Of a stretch of 64,000 nt of DNA, positions 1-9,234 are shown in pieces. The notes below the pieces were generated by a model that had not been told where the DNA came from, did not search any database, and saw only the letters and a program-made list of their open reading frames with translations. The stretch is from Photorhabdus australis DSM 17609 (GTDB taxonomy: Bacteria; Pseudomonadota; Gammaproteobacteria; Enterobacterales; Enterobacteriaceae). Made by a program: the position numbers and the translations under genes. Positions within the stretch are counted from its first letter, which is position 1; the number at the start of each line of letters is the position of its first letter. Where the stretch lies: NCBI RefSeq assembly GCF_000711895.1, contig NZ_JONO01000003.1, positions 124,001-188,000 of the forward strand, given 5' to 3'.

Positions 1-494
1 CCTTTAGCGAGTTGCTTCAATTTGGCATCATCAACTTCACCAAAAACACGGACAGCATACTCACGTTCCACTTCACGGCTTGGATGCATTAAACGATTCG
101 CTAACTCTCCATCCGTAGTAAATAGCAACAAACCACAGGTGTTTACATCCAGGCGGCCCACCGCTATCCAACGGGAACCGAGTAACTTAGGCAAACGATC
201 AAAAACGGTTGGCCGTCCTTCTGGATCGTGACGAGTACAAAGTTCACCTTCTGGTTTATAATACGCCAGAACACGGCAAATCGCTTTTTGTGATTCTTTG
301 ATATTTAATATCCGACCATCAAAGCGGATTTTTGTCCCGGGCTGTACTTCAATACGATCACCTAAAGTCGCAATCTTACCGTCAACACTGACGCGCCCTT
401 GTTGAATATAACCTTCAATTTCGCGACGAGAACCGTGGCCGGAACGCGCGAGAATTTTCTGTAACTTTTCAGATTTTTGTGTCTTACCGCTCAT
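1..494 (-). CDS. rluB: 23S rRNA pseudouridine synthase B, partial (3' end outside window)
   Basis: The leftward reading frame from ATG at 494 to the window edge gives the N-terminal 164 residues of RluB, which modifies U2605 of 23S rRNA in E. coli. An S4 RNA-binding domain is visible at about residues 8-60 ([18 protein letters not shown]), followed by the RsuA/RluB/E/F catalytic signature [12 protein letters not shown] near residue 112, whose Asp is the family nucleophile. The N-terminus has a few extra residues (SGKTQK) relative to the E. coli protein. It lies upstream of yciO and rnm in the same orientation, as in E. coli. The C-terminal half is not visible. Confidence 0.95.
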   Translation of the reverse strand, partial: MSGKTQKSEKLQKILARSGHGSRREIEGYIQQGRVSVDGKIATLGDRIEVQPGTKIRFDGRILNIKESQKAICRVLAYYKPEGELCTRHDPEGRPTVFDRLPKLLGSRWIAVGRLDVNTCGLLLFTTDGELANRLMHPSREVEREYAVRVFGEVDDAKLKQLAK

Positions 495-599
495 TGAGCA
501 ACCTCTATTGTCGCCTTCACAGGCGTCGTGTTATATATCAATCAATACGTCACGATAAAATATTCTCATAACTAACTGATTTAAATGCATTTTATAACA

Positions 600-728
600 T
601 ATACCTGTTATCTTTCAAGTTGCCTCTTTGTTGGCTGCACTCACTCACCCCAGTCACATCGTTATCTATGCTCCTGGGGATTCGCTCCCTTGCCGTCGCG
701 ATGCATCTTGAAATCTATTGTGGGTATA
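600..728 (+). repeat. ERIC (IRU) repeat, full length
   Basis: The copy runs from TATACCTGTTATCTTTCAAG to CTATTGTGGGTATA and contains the ERIC core, CTCACCCCAGTCAC and CTCCTGGGGATTC, as a long imperfect inverted repeat. It carries two extra bases near its right end compared with the other copies. Confidence 0.92.
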
Positions 729-1000
729 GAATGTCAGAAAACAGGTCATACACTCTAGTTCGAGCCGGCCATTCTACACCAATTTTAGAGTCAATGATTC
801 TAATAAATCACTCAGTCCGCTAAATTCGCCGTAAGAACACAAACATATTATTGTGACAATCGGTTGGACATGATTACCTAATATATAAATAGCCATCCAT
901 TCAAAAGATAAGAAAATTCCTAAATGCGATAAAATATTAAAACCAAGATAAAACCACATGATAGTTTTATTTATTCAGTCATAATAATTCAAAATAATAA

Positions 1001-1127
1001 TATACTCGTCATCTTTCAAGTTGCTTCTTTGTTGGCTGCACTCACTCACCCCAGTCACATCGTTATCTATGCTCCTGGGGATTCGCTCCCTTGCCGCCGT
1101 GATGCATCTTGAAATCTATTGGGTATA
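1001..1127 (+). repeat. ERIC (IRU) repeat, full length
   Basis: A 127-bp copy bounded by TATAC and GTATA, in the same orientation as the one 270 bases to its left. The core CACCCCAGTCACATCG / CTCCTGGGGATTCGC is intact. Confidence 0.92.
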
Positions 1128-1217
1128 ACCATTTCGATTAAATTAAAAACCTAAAATATGAAGCCTATGTATAATACACAGACTTCATATAGACCCTGAA
1201 AATAATTACTGCTTAAC

Positions 1218-1838
1218 TCATAAAAATGGAGTGATATCCCCTACACCTTCACGTATTACAACCGGCGTATCATTAGTTAAATCAATGACAGTTGTAGGTT
1301 GCTGCCCTAAATAACCCCCGTGAATAATCAGATCAACCCGTTTTCCCAAATTATCTTTAATTTCTTCAGGATCAGATTCAGCAAAATCATTGCCCGGCAA
1401 AATCAGGCTAGTGGACATCAATGGTTCACCCACTTGTTCAAGCAGCGCCAAAGCAATGGGATTAGATGGAACACGTAACCCGATGGTTTTCCGCTTATCA
1501 TTCATCAAACGACGAGGAACTTCTTTCGTCGCCCGCAAAATAAACGTGTAATTACCCGGCGTATTGTTCTTAATCAAACGAAAAGCCGAATTATCGACAT
1601 AAGCATAGGTCGATATTTCTGACAAATCCCGGCACATTAAAGTGAAATTATGATGATTGTCTAACTGGCGGATACGACATATCCGAGTCATTGCATCTTT
1701 ATCTTCCAGATGGCAACCAATCGCATAACCGGAATCTGTTGGATAAACAACTACCCCACCCTTTTTAAGCACATCCACACTTTGCCCTATTAAACGCGGC
1801 TGCGGATTATCAGGATGAATATAAAAAAACTGGCTCAT
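1218..1838 (-). CDS. yciO: YciO, Sua5/YrdC/YciO-family protein
   Basis: This 206-residue protein matches E. coli YciO closely and at the same length. The N-terminal MSQFFYIHPDNPQPRL and the C-terminal VVIREGVGDITPFL are both diagnostic. The family has the YrdC fold that binds double-stranded RNA and ATP; its Sua5/TsaC members make threonylcarbamoyl-AMP for tRNA t6A, but YciO's own physiological role is less settled. The motif KKGGVVVYPTDSGYAIGC (residues 25-42) is the nucleotide-binding start, and KRKTIGLRVPSN is the second conserved block. It lies 27 bases downstream of rnm on the same strand and is probably cotranscribed with it, as in E. coli. Confidence 0.96.
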   Translation of the reverse strand: MSQFFYIHPDNPQPRLIGQSVDVLKKGGVVVYPTDSGYAIGCHLEDKDAMTRICRIRQLDNHHNFTLMCRDLSEISTYAYVDNSAFRLIKNNTPGNYTFILRATKEVPRRLMNDKRKTIGLRVPSNPIALALLEQVGEPLMSTSLILPGNDFAESDPEEIKDNLGKRVDLIIHGGYLGQQPTTVIDLTNDTPVVIREGVGDITPFL

Positions 1839-1865
1839 AAATTACCTCTTAATTTTATGCAGCCA

Positions 1866-2726
1866 CTACAGTGACCAGTTGCGCCATATTGGTACCACAT
1901 CACCGGGTAACCACAATTTACGCCCTAACTCTATCCATGCACAAGGCTGGTGAAAATCAGAACCTAACGATGCCATCAAATCATATTCCCGTGACAATTG
2001 GCCGAGATATTGCCGCTCGTTAGGCGCCTGCTGGCACTGTGCAACTTCCATCGCATCACCACCATGCTGCTTAAACCAGACGATCAACCGTTTCAACCAC
2101 TTAGTAGATAAATCATACCGCCCTGGATGCGCAATGACTGCCTGCCCGCCTGATTGATGAATGGCATCAATAGCGCGTTCAATTGTACACCATTGCGGTG
2201 GAACGTATCCGATTTTTCCCTTCGCCAAATATTTCTTAAATACTTTCGCCATCGTTGGCTCTTTACCGATTTCGATTAAATAGCGGGCAAAATGGCCGCG
2301 TGTCACTTGTCCACCACTCGCTAATTGGCTTGCCCTTGCCCAGGCATCGGGAATACCTACCTTTGCCAGTCTGCGACCTATTTCAATTCCCCGTTCTTTC
2401 CTGAGTTCAGATTGTTTATCAAGTAATTCAATCATTGCATCTGACTGAATATCAATATTCAATCCCACAATGTGAATCTCCATATTTTGCCACAAAGTCG
2501 ATATCTCAACGCCTGATATGAGTTTTAACGGCAAATTATGTTGGCTGATATGTTCATGAGCTAACGGAATAGCGTCCGTCGTATCATGATCAGTCACGGC
2601 CAATACATTAACGCCCATTGCCACTGCCCTTTCGACCAACTCCGATGGTGAAAGTGAACCATCCGATACAGTCGTATGGCTATGCAGATCATAAATTGTT
2701 ACTAACTCAGTGGCTGAATTTGTCAT
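1866..2726 (-). CDS. rnm: PHP-domain 5'-3' exoribonuclease Rnm (RNase AM, YciV/TrpH)
   Basis: This 286-residue PHP (polymerase and histidinol phosphatase) domain protein corresponds to E. coli YciV, now Rnm/RNase AM, which trims the 5' ends of 23S and 5S rRNA precursors. Metal-binding motifs are visible: YDLHSHTTVSDG near residue 12, TDHDTTDAI near residue 45, an internal VEISTLW, AHPGRY, and GSDFHQP near the C-terminus. In E. coli this gene is directly divergent from the trp operon. Here the toxin cluster 3128-14494 has been inserted between the two. Start at 2726 fits the family N-terminus. Confidence 0.95.
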   Translation of the reverse strand: MTNSATELVTIYDLHSHTTVSDGSLSPSELVERAVAMGVNVLAVTDHDTTDAIPLAHEHISQHNLPLKLISGVEISTLWQNMEIHIVGLNIDIQSDAMIELLDKQSELRKERGIEIGRRLAKVGIPDAWARASQLASGGQVTRGHFARYLIEIGKEPTMAKVFKKYLAKGKIGYVPPQWCTIERAIDAIHQSGGQAVIAHPGRYDLSTKWLKRLIVWFKQHGGDAMEVAQCQQAPNERQYLGQLSREYDLMASLGSDFHQPCAWIELGRKLWLPGDVVPIWRNWSL

Positions 2727-2857
2727 TATCTCTTTCTCTGCCTGAATAAATTTGGGACATATGAGACGATAGCTTAACGGTAAATAACCGTGCTTTACAT
2801 CAAAAACAAATAAATCTATTTAAAATCAATTAAATAATTAAAAACAAGAATTAAATC

Positions 2858-2985
2858 TATACCCAATAGATTTCAAGATGCATCGCGACGGCAAGGGAGC
2901 GAATCCCCAGGAGCATAGATAACGATGTGACTGGGGTGAGTGAGTACAACCAACAAAGAGGCAACTTGAAAGATAACAGGTATAC
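2858..2985 (-). repeat. ERIC (IRU) repeat, full length
   Basis: The copy reads TATACCCAATAGATTTCAAG to AAAGATAACAGGTATA, the opposite orientation to the two copies near rluB. The core GAATCCCCAGGAG / GTGACTGGGGTGAG is present. It lies between rnm and the toxin cluster, near that island's left edge. Confidence 0.92.
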
Positions 2986-3078
2986 ACAATAAGACACTAA
3001 TTTCACGCTAACTAGGTCAATAATAACAGATAAGCCGACAGAGACAGGAAAAGTGCAATGATGGGTTTCAATGTTGAA

Positions 3079-3107
3079 AGTAAGCCGGAGTTGATTCCGG
3101 CTTTCAA
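3079..3107 (-). terminator. Probable terminator of the toxin cluster
   Basis: An inverted repeat, AAGCCGGA - 5 nt - TTCCGGCTT, lies about 20 bases beyond the stop of the last chitinase gene. The stem is GC-rich but the U tract is weak on the leftward strand, so efficiency is uncertain. Confidence 0.55.
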
Positions 3108-3127
3108 TTTAAGCATTAAAAAAAGGA

Positions 3128-5017
3128 CTAATCAGAATTCTTCTTTATTTCGCCAATAGATTTCAAATAATAGGGCTTACCCGGATTATAAAGTGGCCCC
3201 ATATCGATAATCTCATCATTAGATTTAGCAATATACCCCATCCCTTCTCTGGCCGCATTCGCCAATAAACCACAATCCTGATCGCCTGACCAAGAAAATA
3301 TACCGCCCAGTTTATTCTTAGTGACATATTCCGCTTTCTGCTTCACCGTGCGCGGCGTATCTAATGAAATAAAGTGCCCTTCTTTTTCACTAAATAAGAA
3401 ATCGGCATCGGCATTGGTATCCGTCATTAACACAAAGCCGCTTTTTCCGGTAGCAAGAGTATGTTCAGTATCCAGATAATTATTAACAATATCAAAGAAT
3501 TCAGGTGAACCTTTTTCCATTGTTCCTAATGCATTGCCAGTTTTATCATATTCTCGGTTCTCAAGATTTGCTCCTTTACCTGCACGTCCATAGTTAGCAT
3601 AGCCTAAATGAATCTTTTCCAAAGGTATGCCAAGCTCCTGATATAAATAATTGATAGCAACTTCCGCAGATAAATCAGACGCATCTGATGGATCAGGATC
3701 TTTTGGTGAATAAAGATTAGTATGATGGCCGATATAAGGCGCCCATCCGGTACCAAAATAGTCGTAACTCATTAAATAAATATTATCCAGACCATTCTTG
3801 ACTAATTCAGCAATATTAGAGGTTTTTAATTTCGCTTTTACACCACTACAAGCAATGGAAATCTCTTTTCTATCCTCTCGTCCAAATCGGCTATCCAAAG
3901 ATTCACGTAATTCTTTAATTAACAGAGCGTAATGTTCTCCATCTTTATCACTAATAACATTACCATCCTCACCCGGGCTTCCGGGATATTCCCAGTCAAT
4001 ATCAACACAACTGAACATAGGAAAACGCTCAAAAAAATCAACAATACTGTCAACAAAAACACGACGCAGTGCCGCATCAGCCGCCATCACGGAGAAATAA
4101 CCAGACATACTCCAACCACCAATACTAAAAGCTAATTCAAGTTTATGGCCAACTAAACGCGCCGTTTTTTGTAATTCGCGCAATCCACCTAATAAACCAG
4201 AAGCTCTCTTTTGCTGATAATAAGGTAAAAATGTTCCCGGACCGATATCAGTATTAGCACTTTCTTCCGGTAATCCCACATTACGGGCTGTCCCTAAATC
4301 ACCATAGGGATCAAGAGGAACAATATGACCTTCTGTAATTTTGATTTCACTCTGGCTATTCCAGCCATCGGCAACTTCTTTGATCTTATCCCCTTTTACA
4401 CCAGTATCACCGTAAATACCCAAGAAGCTGAATATTAATTTATCATAGGCAACTACATTGATCGTGCTTAAATCAAATCCTCTTCCCCGCTTATCAGCTT
4501 CTTCATTTTTACCATCTAAGCGCGCATCATATTGGCACCAATCAGTAATATAAGCAGAAAGTTTTGGTCTGGATTTATCGCTTTCATATTCATTAAACAT
4601 CGGACGACAAACACGCGTCGCAGTATAAGAAAGGTTGCCCGCTGAACCATCAGGTTTAAAATTAACATCCGGTCTTTCATAGGTTTGTTCTGTAATCGTA
4701 TCCTGCTGCAAAACCGGTGAAGGAATATCTTCAGTTGGATTAACACTTCCATCTGTAGGATTTCCGTGCTGCTTTATTTCGTCTTCCGTTGCCGGACGAA
4801 TATATTTCCAGGCATTGTGCGGCGCTCCATCTTTAGATGATGGATCGGGAACATGCCAGCGTTCAACCCAATAGGTATTGGTATAAACACCACTATTAAA
4901 AATAACATTAAAAACTTGCCCACCGGCCTGATTTTTCCATGCAGTTAATGGTTCACCAATAATATCACTTACGTCGGACATGGATTTCGATGAGGTATAA
5001 GTATATTTGTTTACCAT
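3128..5017 (-). CDS. GH18 chitinase, Yen-Tc Chi2-like (629 aa)
   Basis: Family 18 glycoside hydrolase expected to cleave beta-1,4 GlcNAc polymers such as insect peritrophic chitin. The SxGG substrate motif is at residues 298-301 (FSIGGWSMSG) and the catalytic DxDxE is DIDWE at 339-343, with Glu343 as proton donor. The first ~90 residues form an extra segment with aromatic pattern (YTNTYWVERWHVP) like a small chitin-binding domain; that is inference. There is no signal peptide, as expected if it is exported with a Tc complex rather than by Sec. RBS GGAG lies 7 bases before ATG. It is the last gene of the leftward cluster, 126 bases after TcA part 2, the position of Chi2 in Y. entomophaga Yen-Tc, and of similar length. 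Confidence 0.93.
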   Translation of the reverse strand: MVNKYTYTSSKSMSDVSDIIGEPLTAWKNQAGGQVFNVIFNSGVYTNTYWVERWHVPDPSSKDGAPHNAWKYIRPATEDEIKQHGNPTDGSVNPTEDIPSPVLQQDTITEQTYERPDVNFKPDGSAGNLSYTATRVCRPMFNEYESDKSRPKLSAYITDWCQYDARLDGKNEEADKRGRGFDLSTINVVAYDKLIFSFLGIYGDTGVKGDKIKEVADGWNSQSEIKITEGHIVPLDPYGDLGTARNVGLPEESANTDIGPGTFLPYYQQKRASGLLGGLRELQKTARLVGHKLELAFSIGGWSMSGYFSVMAADAALRRVFVDSIVDFFERFPMFSCVDIDWEYPGSPGEDGNVISDKDGEHYALLIKELRESLDSRFGREDRKEISIACSGVKAKLKTSNIAELVKNGLDNIYLMSYDYFGTGWAPYIGHHTNLYSPKDPDPSDASDLSAEVAINYLYQELGIPLEKIHLGYANYGRAGKGANLENREYDKTGNALGTMEKGSPEFFDIVNNYLDTEHTLATGKSGFVLMTDTNADADFLFSEKEGHFISLDTPRTVKQKAEYVTKNKLGGIFSWSGDQDCGLLANAAREGMGYIAKSNDEIIDMGPLYNPGKPYYLKSIGEIKKNSD

Positions 5018-5142
5018 TTATAAACTCCAATGCGATTTATTATTTAGCCTCCTCATGGATAGAAGAGGCTAATTTAAATGTTAATGATAACGAGTAAGCA
5101 TTTTAGATTCAGATCACTGATTCATTTAGTGCTTAACTCCCG

Positions 5143-8100
5143 TCATGACAAATCTGGATTTTCCTTACTCAATAATGCCTTAACAGCCGAGCTAAATGAT
5201 GCAGGCCCTTCTTGCGCGGTATATCGAATCTGAAGAATCACATCGGTCAGACTTTCTAAATCTTGCGAGGTATTGGTAAATTGGAAATTCCAACTCGAGC
5301 CTACCCCCACTCCCTCAAAGGGTAAGAAACGTTCATCATCGAAATTAAGTGTAAACATTCCGCTGTCATTAATACCTGTAGATAAAGCAATTTGTTGATT
5401 TGGCTGGATGCTGCGGACCGTATAAGGGGTTTCCGCACGCGTTCCCTCTTTCAACATCTTTTCAACGGTTTTAAGATCGGCTTTTGTTGTATAACTACTC
5501 ACACCCGACAAACTTAATTTAGCACAGATATCTTCATAAGGACCAATTAACATAGGTAGCGTAACTGAAACTGATTTAATCCGCCGATTAAATAATCCCG
5601 TATAATCAGGAACGAAATGTTTAGTTTCATCCAAATTAAACGTAATTTGATTATGCGATTTCAAGGCTTGGAGTTTTGTATTCCACTCCTCACCCAATAA
5701 AGATTTAAGAGAAATCGTTTTGATAATTTCCAATTTACGTGAATTTTGCTCAACATAAGTACGTTCCATACGTTGCAAAGCTAATTTCAAATTCTCACCG
5801 ACCAACAATCCTTGGTAGAGATCATTCCAGCTCGCACCATCAATAAAATTCTGCTCGCCTAGCCCAAGCTCATACTGTAAAGAAGCTTGTGCAGATAAAC
5901 ACAACGATGAAACAGCATCATAAGCCTGCAAATAAAGGCTTGAGATCTGGCTAATCATCCAGGTATATAAACTTTCATTAGTAAAACGGCTGGAGAAATA
6001 AGCTAATAGTGCCTGAGATTGCTGCTGCTGCGCTTCAACTTGTGCCAAACGCTTACGTGCTGCACTCACTTGCAACTGCTGAATATTAATTTGTTGATCA
6101 ATAGACTTTACTTCCCATTCAGCCTGTTTATATTGCAGTTCCCACTCCTGTCGGCGGCGGCGATAAGATTCAGAAACACTGAGACTTTCAGCTTTAGTGC
6201 TATCAGATTGATGTTTCAAGGTTGCTATTTCAGCCACCGCATTCAAAGCCGCTCCCCAACGCGAGCCACCAACAGCCAATCCATAAATATTGGGAACTAA
6301 ATCCAATGCCGCCGCTGCCGTTCTTGAGACTTGTGAAGCCAACAATGCAGAAGACGCCTGAGATTGTAATTCAATCACCTGCTGCTCCGTTGACGAAATA
6401 TTTTCATCATAAAGGCTTTTATAATGCTCGTACCGCTCCTGAGCAGACTGTTTACTGACTTGCAACGCATCGAGACTGGCCTGGTTAATATTGATATCTT
6501 GTTGCTGGAGGTCAACAGCAAAACGGTAGAGATCATTATTCTGAACCATCTGAAATGATTCAAAACTCAGATTATCTTTCCGTTCCAACAAGCTTAGCAG
6601 CGTGCCACCAAATTGTATCAATGTATCGACGCCCGATTTCGCTCGCGCCAACATTGGTTCAAAACGATAATTTGGCACTCTGAAATTCATTCTGCTGGCA
6701 TTTCTGGCAGCAACAACCCGTTGATAACGCTGATCCATTAATCCACGGGGAGAAATTTTCGAATCATAAAGATCCATAGAAATTTCTTTACCATCCAGCG
6801 TTAAATTGTGCCGTAAATTGTAAATTCGGTTCTCTATTCTATCCCACAGGGTTGTTAACTCTTCATTGATAGGTTTCATAAAGAGATCATTATCCAGCGC
6901 ACGAATGGTTTTATCATGAACCACCGGGGTATAAGGCAAAGGGTAACTTATCATCTCCAATGCACGTACCGCGCTAGTCTTCTTATATGATGCATCCTCA
7001 AGGGTTATTGGCTGCCAGGAACTGGCTAACTGGAGATCAGGACGTGCACCTAATAATGAACTTGCCGTTGCATAGCTCAGACGCGCCAACGTTTTGGCCG
7101 CAGGTTGTAGCTTGCGATATTCCATATCACCTTGATCGATAACATTTCTAACGTAGAAGTTAAAAATAGCTTTACGATAATGAATAGGTTCACTGGCAGA
7201 AATTGCATCAGGATCAGCCGGTTCTACCAGACTACGTAATCTTTTAGGCTCGTCAATTATCGGGCGACTATTCCAATAACGTGGCTTATCCTGTTTCAAC
7301 GCCGGTTCATCATCACTTTCAAAAGGATTAAAAATAAACTTAATCCAGCGGCTGGCTTCCTCATAACGTTGTTCCACATTAAACCGCCAGGCCACCATAA
7401 ATGGCATATGGAAGAATAATTCCCAAAAATAAATACCATTTGCTCCTTTGAGATCGATAGGTTTTGAAACACTACCGGCAATCGGCTCTTCATGAATATT
7501 TTGCGTTTCCCAACTGAGAACTTTATCCAGTTTTTGACTCGCCTTACTAATTAATTCTTTCGCAAACAAGGTATTTAAACGAATTGCCTTGTCAGAATAC
7601 CAACTTTCTAATGGTTCCTCTGGTTGCTCTTCTTTTGGAAATTGCAAATACTGAGTTTGTTTAGTCTGCTTAATTTGAACCTTGTCTCGGAGCAATTTAC
7701 CTACACTGAGTTTAGTTTTAATTTTACCAGCAATATCTCCAGTTTCTGACGGCAAACTAAAACCCGTCACAACTGTTATGTCACTTTTATCACAACGGTT
7801 CAATGTGACACTCAGCTTTGGATCATAATTTTCTGGAGTAAGTTTTTTATACTCAAGCCAACAGCGTTCACCTTTGCTATCTTCCAGCCAAATACAATAA
7901 AGGATATTCTTACTTCTACTAAAATCATATTTATACGTTGAAGTGGACGTAAGATACATATTCAATGTCCCGTCAACATAAGTCGCATCCAGCTTGAAAT
8001 CGTCTATTTTACCCAGTTGTCCTTCAAATGTTGGTGGTTCGGCTATCGGCCACTTCATATTATTATTAACGGGATAAAGAACCAATTGCTTATATTCATC

Positions 8101-9234
8101 CGGCCCGCCATTTAAAGGCTCCCGGAAATAGAACCAGACTAAAGCAGCACCATATGCATCCAAATCAGACAACTTTTCTGAAGTGGATTTGGGCAAATCC
8201 GTTGCTTCCATTAATAAGTTGTCACAAACGTAGGTGAAAACTTCATCATAATCGTACGGTGTTCCCTGATCCGTCCCTTTCAAGCGCACAAATGCGACCA
8301 ACGCTAAACGTTCAACGTCCCCGGTACGATCGAGAACCGCAATTAATTCTTTCATTGCGTGATCGAGCAAATCTTCACGAACGGTAGTCCCGGTACTCCA
8401 GGTACCATCAAACGCTAAATGAGCCAAGTTAAGCCTGGTACGATACTTAATAATATTATCATTTTGTTTTTCTTCAGATACTTCAAACCAACTAATATAT
8501 AACCGGTTATTGAGGATAATTGGACGAACAATACCGTTATACGCATTTTCTAAAGGAACATTAATCAGCTTCCACTCACTCCATGCGGTAGGATAAAGTT
8601 CATCAGTCTGGTTATTACGCTGTTTGGCATCTAAAGTTCGCCAAAAATAACGGTAAGGTTGAGTGCGTGTTTTAGCAATGAAATAGATCTTATCATCAGC
8701 AATATCAATACCATCTTCATAGCCAGCAATAACCTCTAAGTTACTGACCTCTTCGAAGTTATTCAAATATCCTAATATCGCTTTCTGCGCAACATCATCG
8801 GTGAGCTTGCCTTGATTAAGTGCGCTTTCAAGTTGGAAAAAGAATTCCGTTTTGGTTAAGCGTAATGTAGGATCAACATAGATTTCCGGGTAAATAGCCA
8901 GTTGTTGATTGGCCGCCCAATAACCATAACGATTAGCAAACTCCTGCCAATTATCTGCTTCTTCCTGAGTCATCGATAAACCTGACTCTAAATTCAAAAC
9001 AATACGGTTAATATATTGTTGTACAGATTGAGTAACATGTGCGACACGGGCTGTCTTTACTTTAGAAGAAACCTGAGTATCTAACAATAAAAAATCATAC
9101 AAGTCATCAACGTCTTTAATTCTTTCACGCTGAGATTGAAAAGCGGTATCATGCGGAACAATCTGACCAAGATAAAAGTCAACTAATGCATCACGCAAAC
9201 TTTCCTGTAATTTTGCTTCAATTAAATTAGACAT
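5143..9234 (-). CDS. Tc toxin A subunit, C-terminal part (YenA2-like)
   Basis: This is the C-terminal half of a split TcA, the subunit that binds receptors and forms the injection channel. From the chosen start the protein has 1363 residues, close to YenA2. Visible parts are a long alpha-helical, Gln/Ala-rich channel region at about residues 915-1110; a hydrophobic Ala/Gly-rich segment (AAAALDLVPNIYGLAVGG) near 970-1000 that should be the membrane hairpin; and the conserved TcB-binding block with SVTLPMLIGPYEDICAKL near 1220. The frame opens at 9240, but AAGGAG sits only 3 bases before that ATG and 9 bases before the second ATG at 9234, so I prefer 9234. It overlaps TcA part 1 by 8 bases, suggesting translational coupling. 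Confidence 0.94.
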   Translation of the reverse strand: MSNLIEAKLQESLRDALVDFYLGQIVPHDTAFQSQRERIKDVDDLYDFLLLDTQVSSKVKTARVAHVTQSVQQYINRIVLNLESGLSMTQEEADNWQEFANRYGYWAANQQLAIYPEIYVDPTLRLTKTEFFFQLESALNQGKLTDDVAQKAILGYLNNFEEVSNLEVIAGYEDGIDIADDKIYFIAKTRTQPYRYFWRTLDAKQRNNQTDELYPTAWSEWKLINVPLENAYNGIVRPIILNNRLYISWFEVSEEKQNDNIIKYRTRLNLAHLAFDGTWSTGTTVREDLLDHAMKELIAVLDRTGDVERLALVAFVRLKGTDQGTPYDYDEVFTYVCDNLLMEATDLPKSTSEKLSDLDAYGAALVWFYFREPLNGGPDEYKQLVLYPVNNNMKWPIAEPPTFEGQLGKIDDFKLDATYVDGTLNMYLTSTSTYKYDFSRSKNILYCIWLEDSKGERCWLEYKKLTPENYDPKLSVTLNRCDKSDITVVTGFSLPSETGDIAGKIKTKLSVGKLLRDKVQIKQTKQTQYLQFPKEEQPEEPLESWYSDKAIRLNTLFAKELISKASQKLDKVLSWETQNIHEEPIAGSVSKPIDLKGANGIYFWELFFHMPFMVAWRFNVEQRYEEASRWIKFIFNPFESDDEPALKQDKPRYWNSRPIIDEPKRLRSLVEPADPDAISASEPIHYRKAIFNFYVRNVIDQGDMEYRKLQPAAKTLARLSYATASSLLGARPDLQLASSWQPITLEDASYKKTSAVRALEMISYPLPYTPVVHDKTIRALDNDLFMKPINEELTTLWDRIENRIYNLRHNLTLDGKEISMDLYDSKISPRGLMDQRYQRVVAARNASRMNFRVPNYRFEPMLARAKSGVDTLIQFGGTLLSLLERKDNLSFESFQMVQNNDLYRFAVDLQQQDININQASLDALQVSKQSAQERYEHYKSLYDENISSTEQQVIELQSQASSALLASQVSRTAAAALDLVPNIYGLAVGGSRWGAALNAVAEIATLKHQSDSTKAESLSVSESYRRRRQEWELQYKQAEWEVKSIDQQINIQQLQVSAARKRLAQVEAQQQQSQALLAYFSSRFTNESLYTWMISQISSLYLQAYDAVSSLCLSAQASLQYELGLGEQNFIDGASWNDLYQGLLVGENLKLALQRMERTYVEQNSRKLEIIKTISLKSLLGEEWNTKLQALKSHNQITFNLDETKHFVPDYTGLFNRRIKSVSVTLPMLIGPYEDICAKLSLSGVSSYTTKADLKTVEKMLKEGTRAETPYTVRSIQPNQQIALSTGINDSGMFTLNFDDERFLPFEGVGVGSSWNFQFTNTSQDLESLTDVILQIRYTAQEGPASFSSAVKALLSKENPDLS

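Larger units (their letters stand above)
495..1217. other. Intergenic region rluB-yciO carrying two ERIC copies
   Basis: This AT-rich 720-base gap holds no convincing gene. Two same-orientation ERIC copies (600-728 and 1001-1127) fill about a third of it. Short frames here, such as those at 620-823 and 774-959, have no family resemblance and partly translate the repeats. Confidence 0.7.

Noticed and set aside
600-1127. Two similar repeats suggesting a CRISPR-like array
   Set aside because: The units are 127-bp ERIC elements with palindromic cores, not short regularly spaced repeats.
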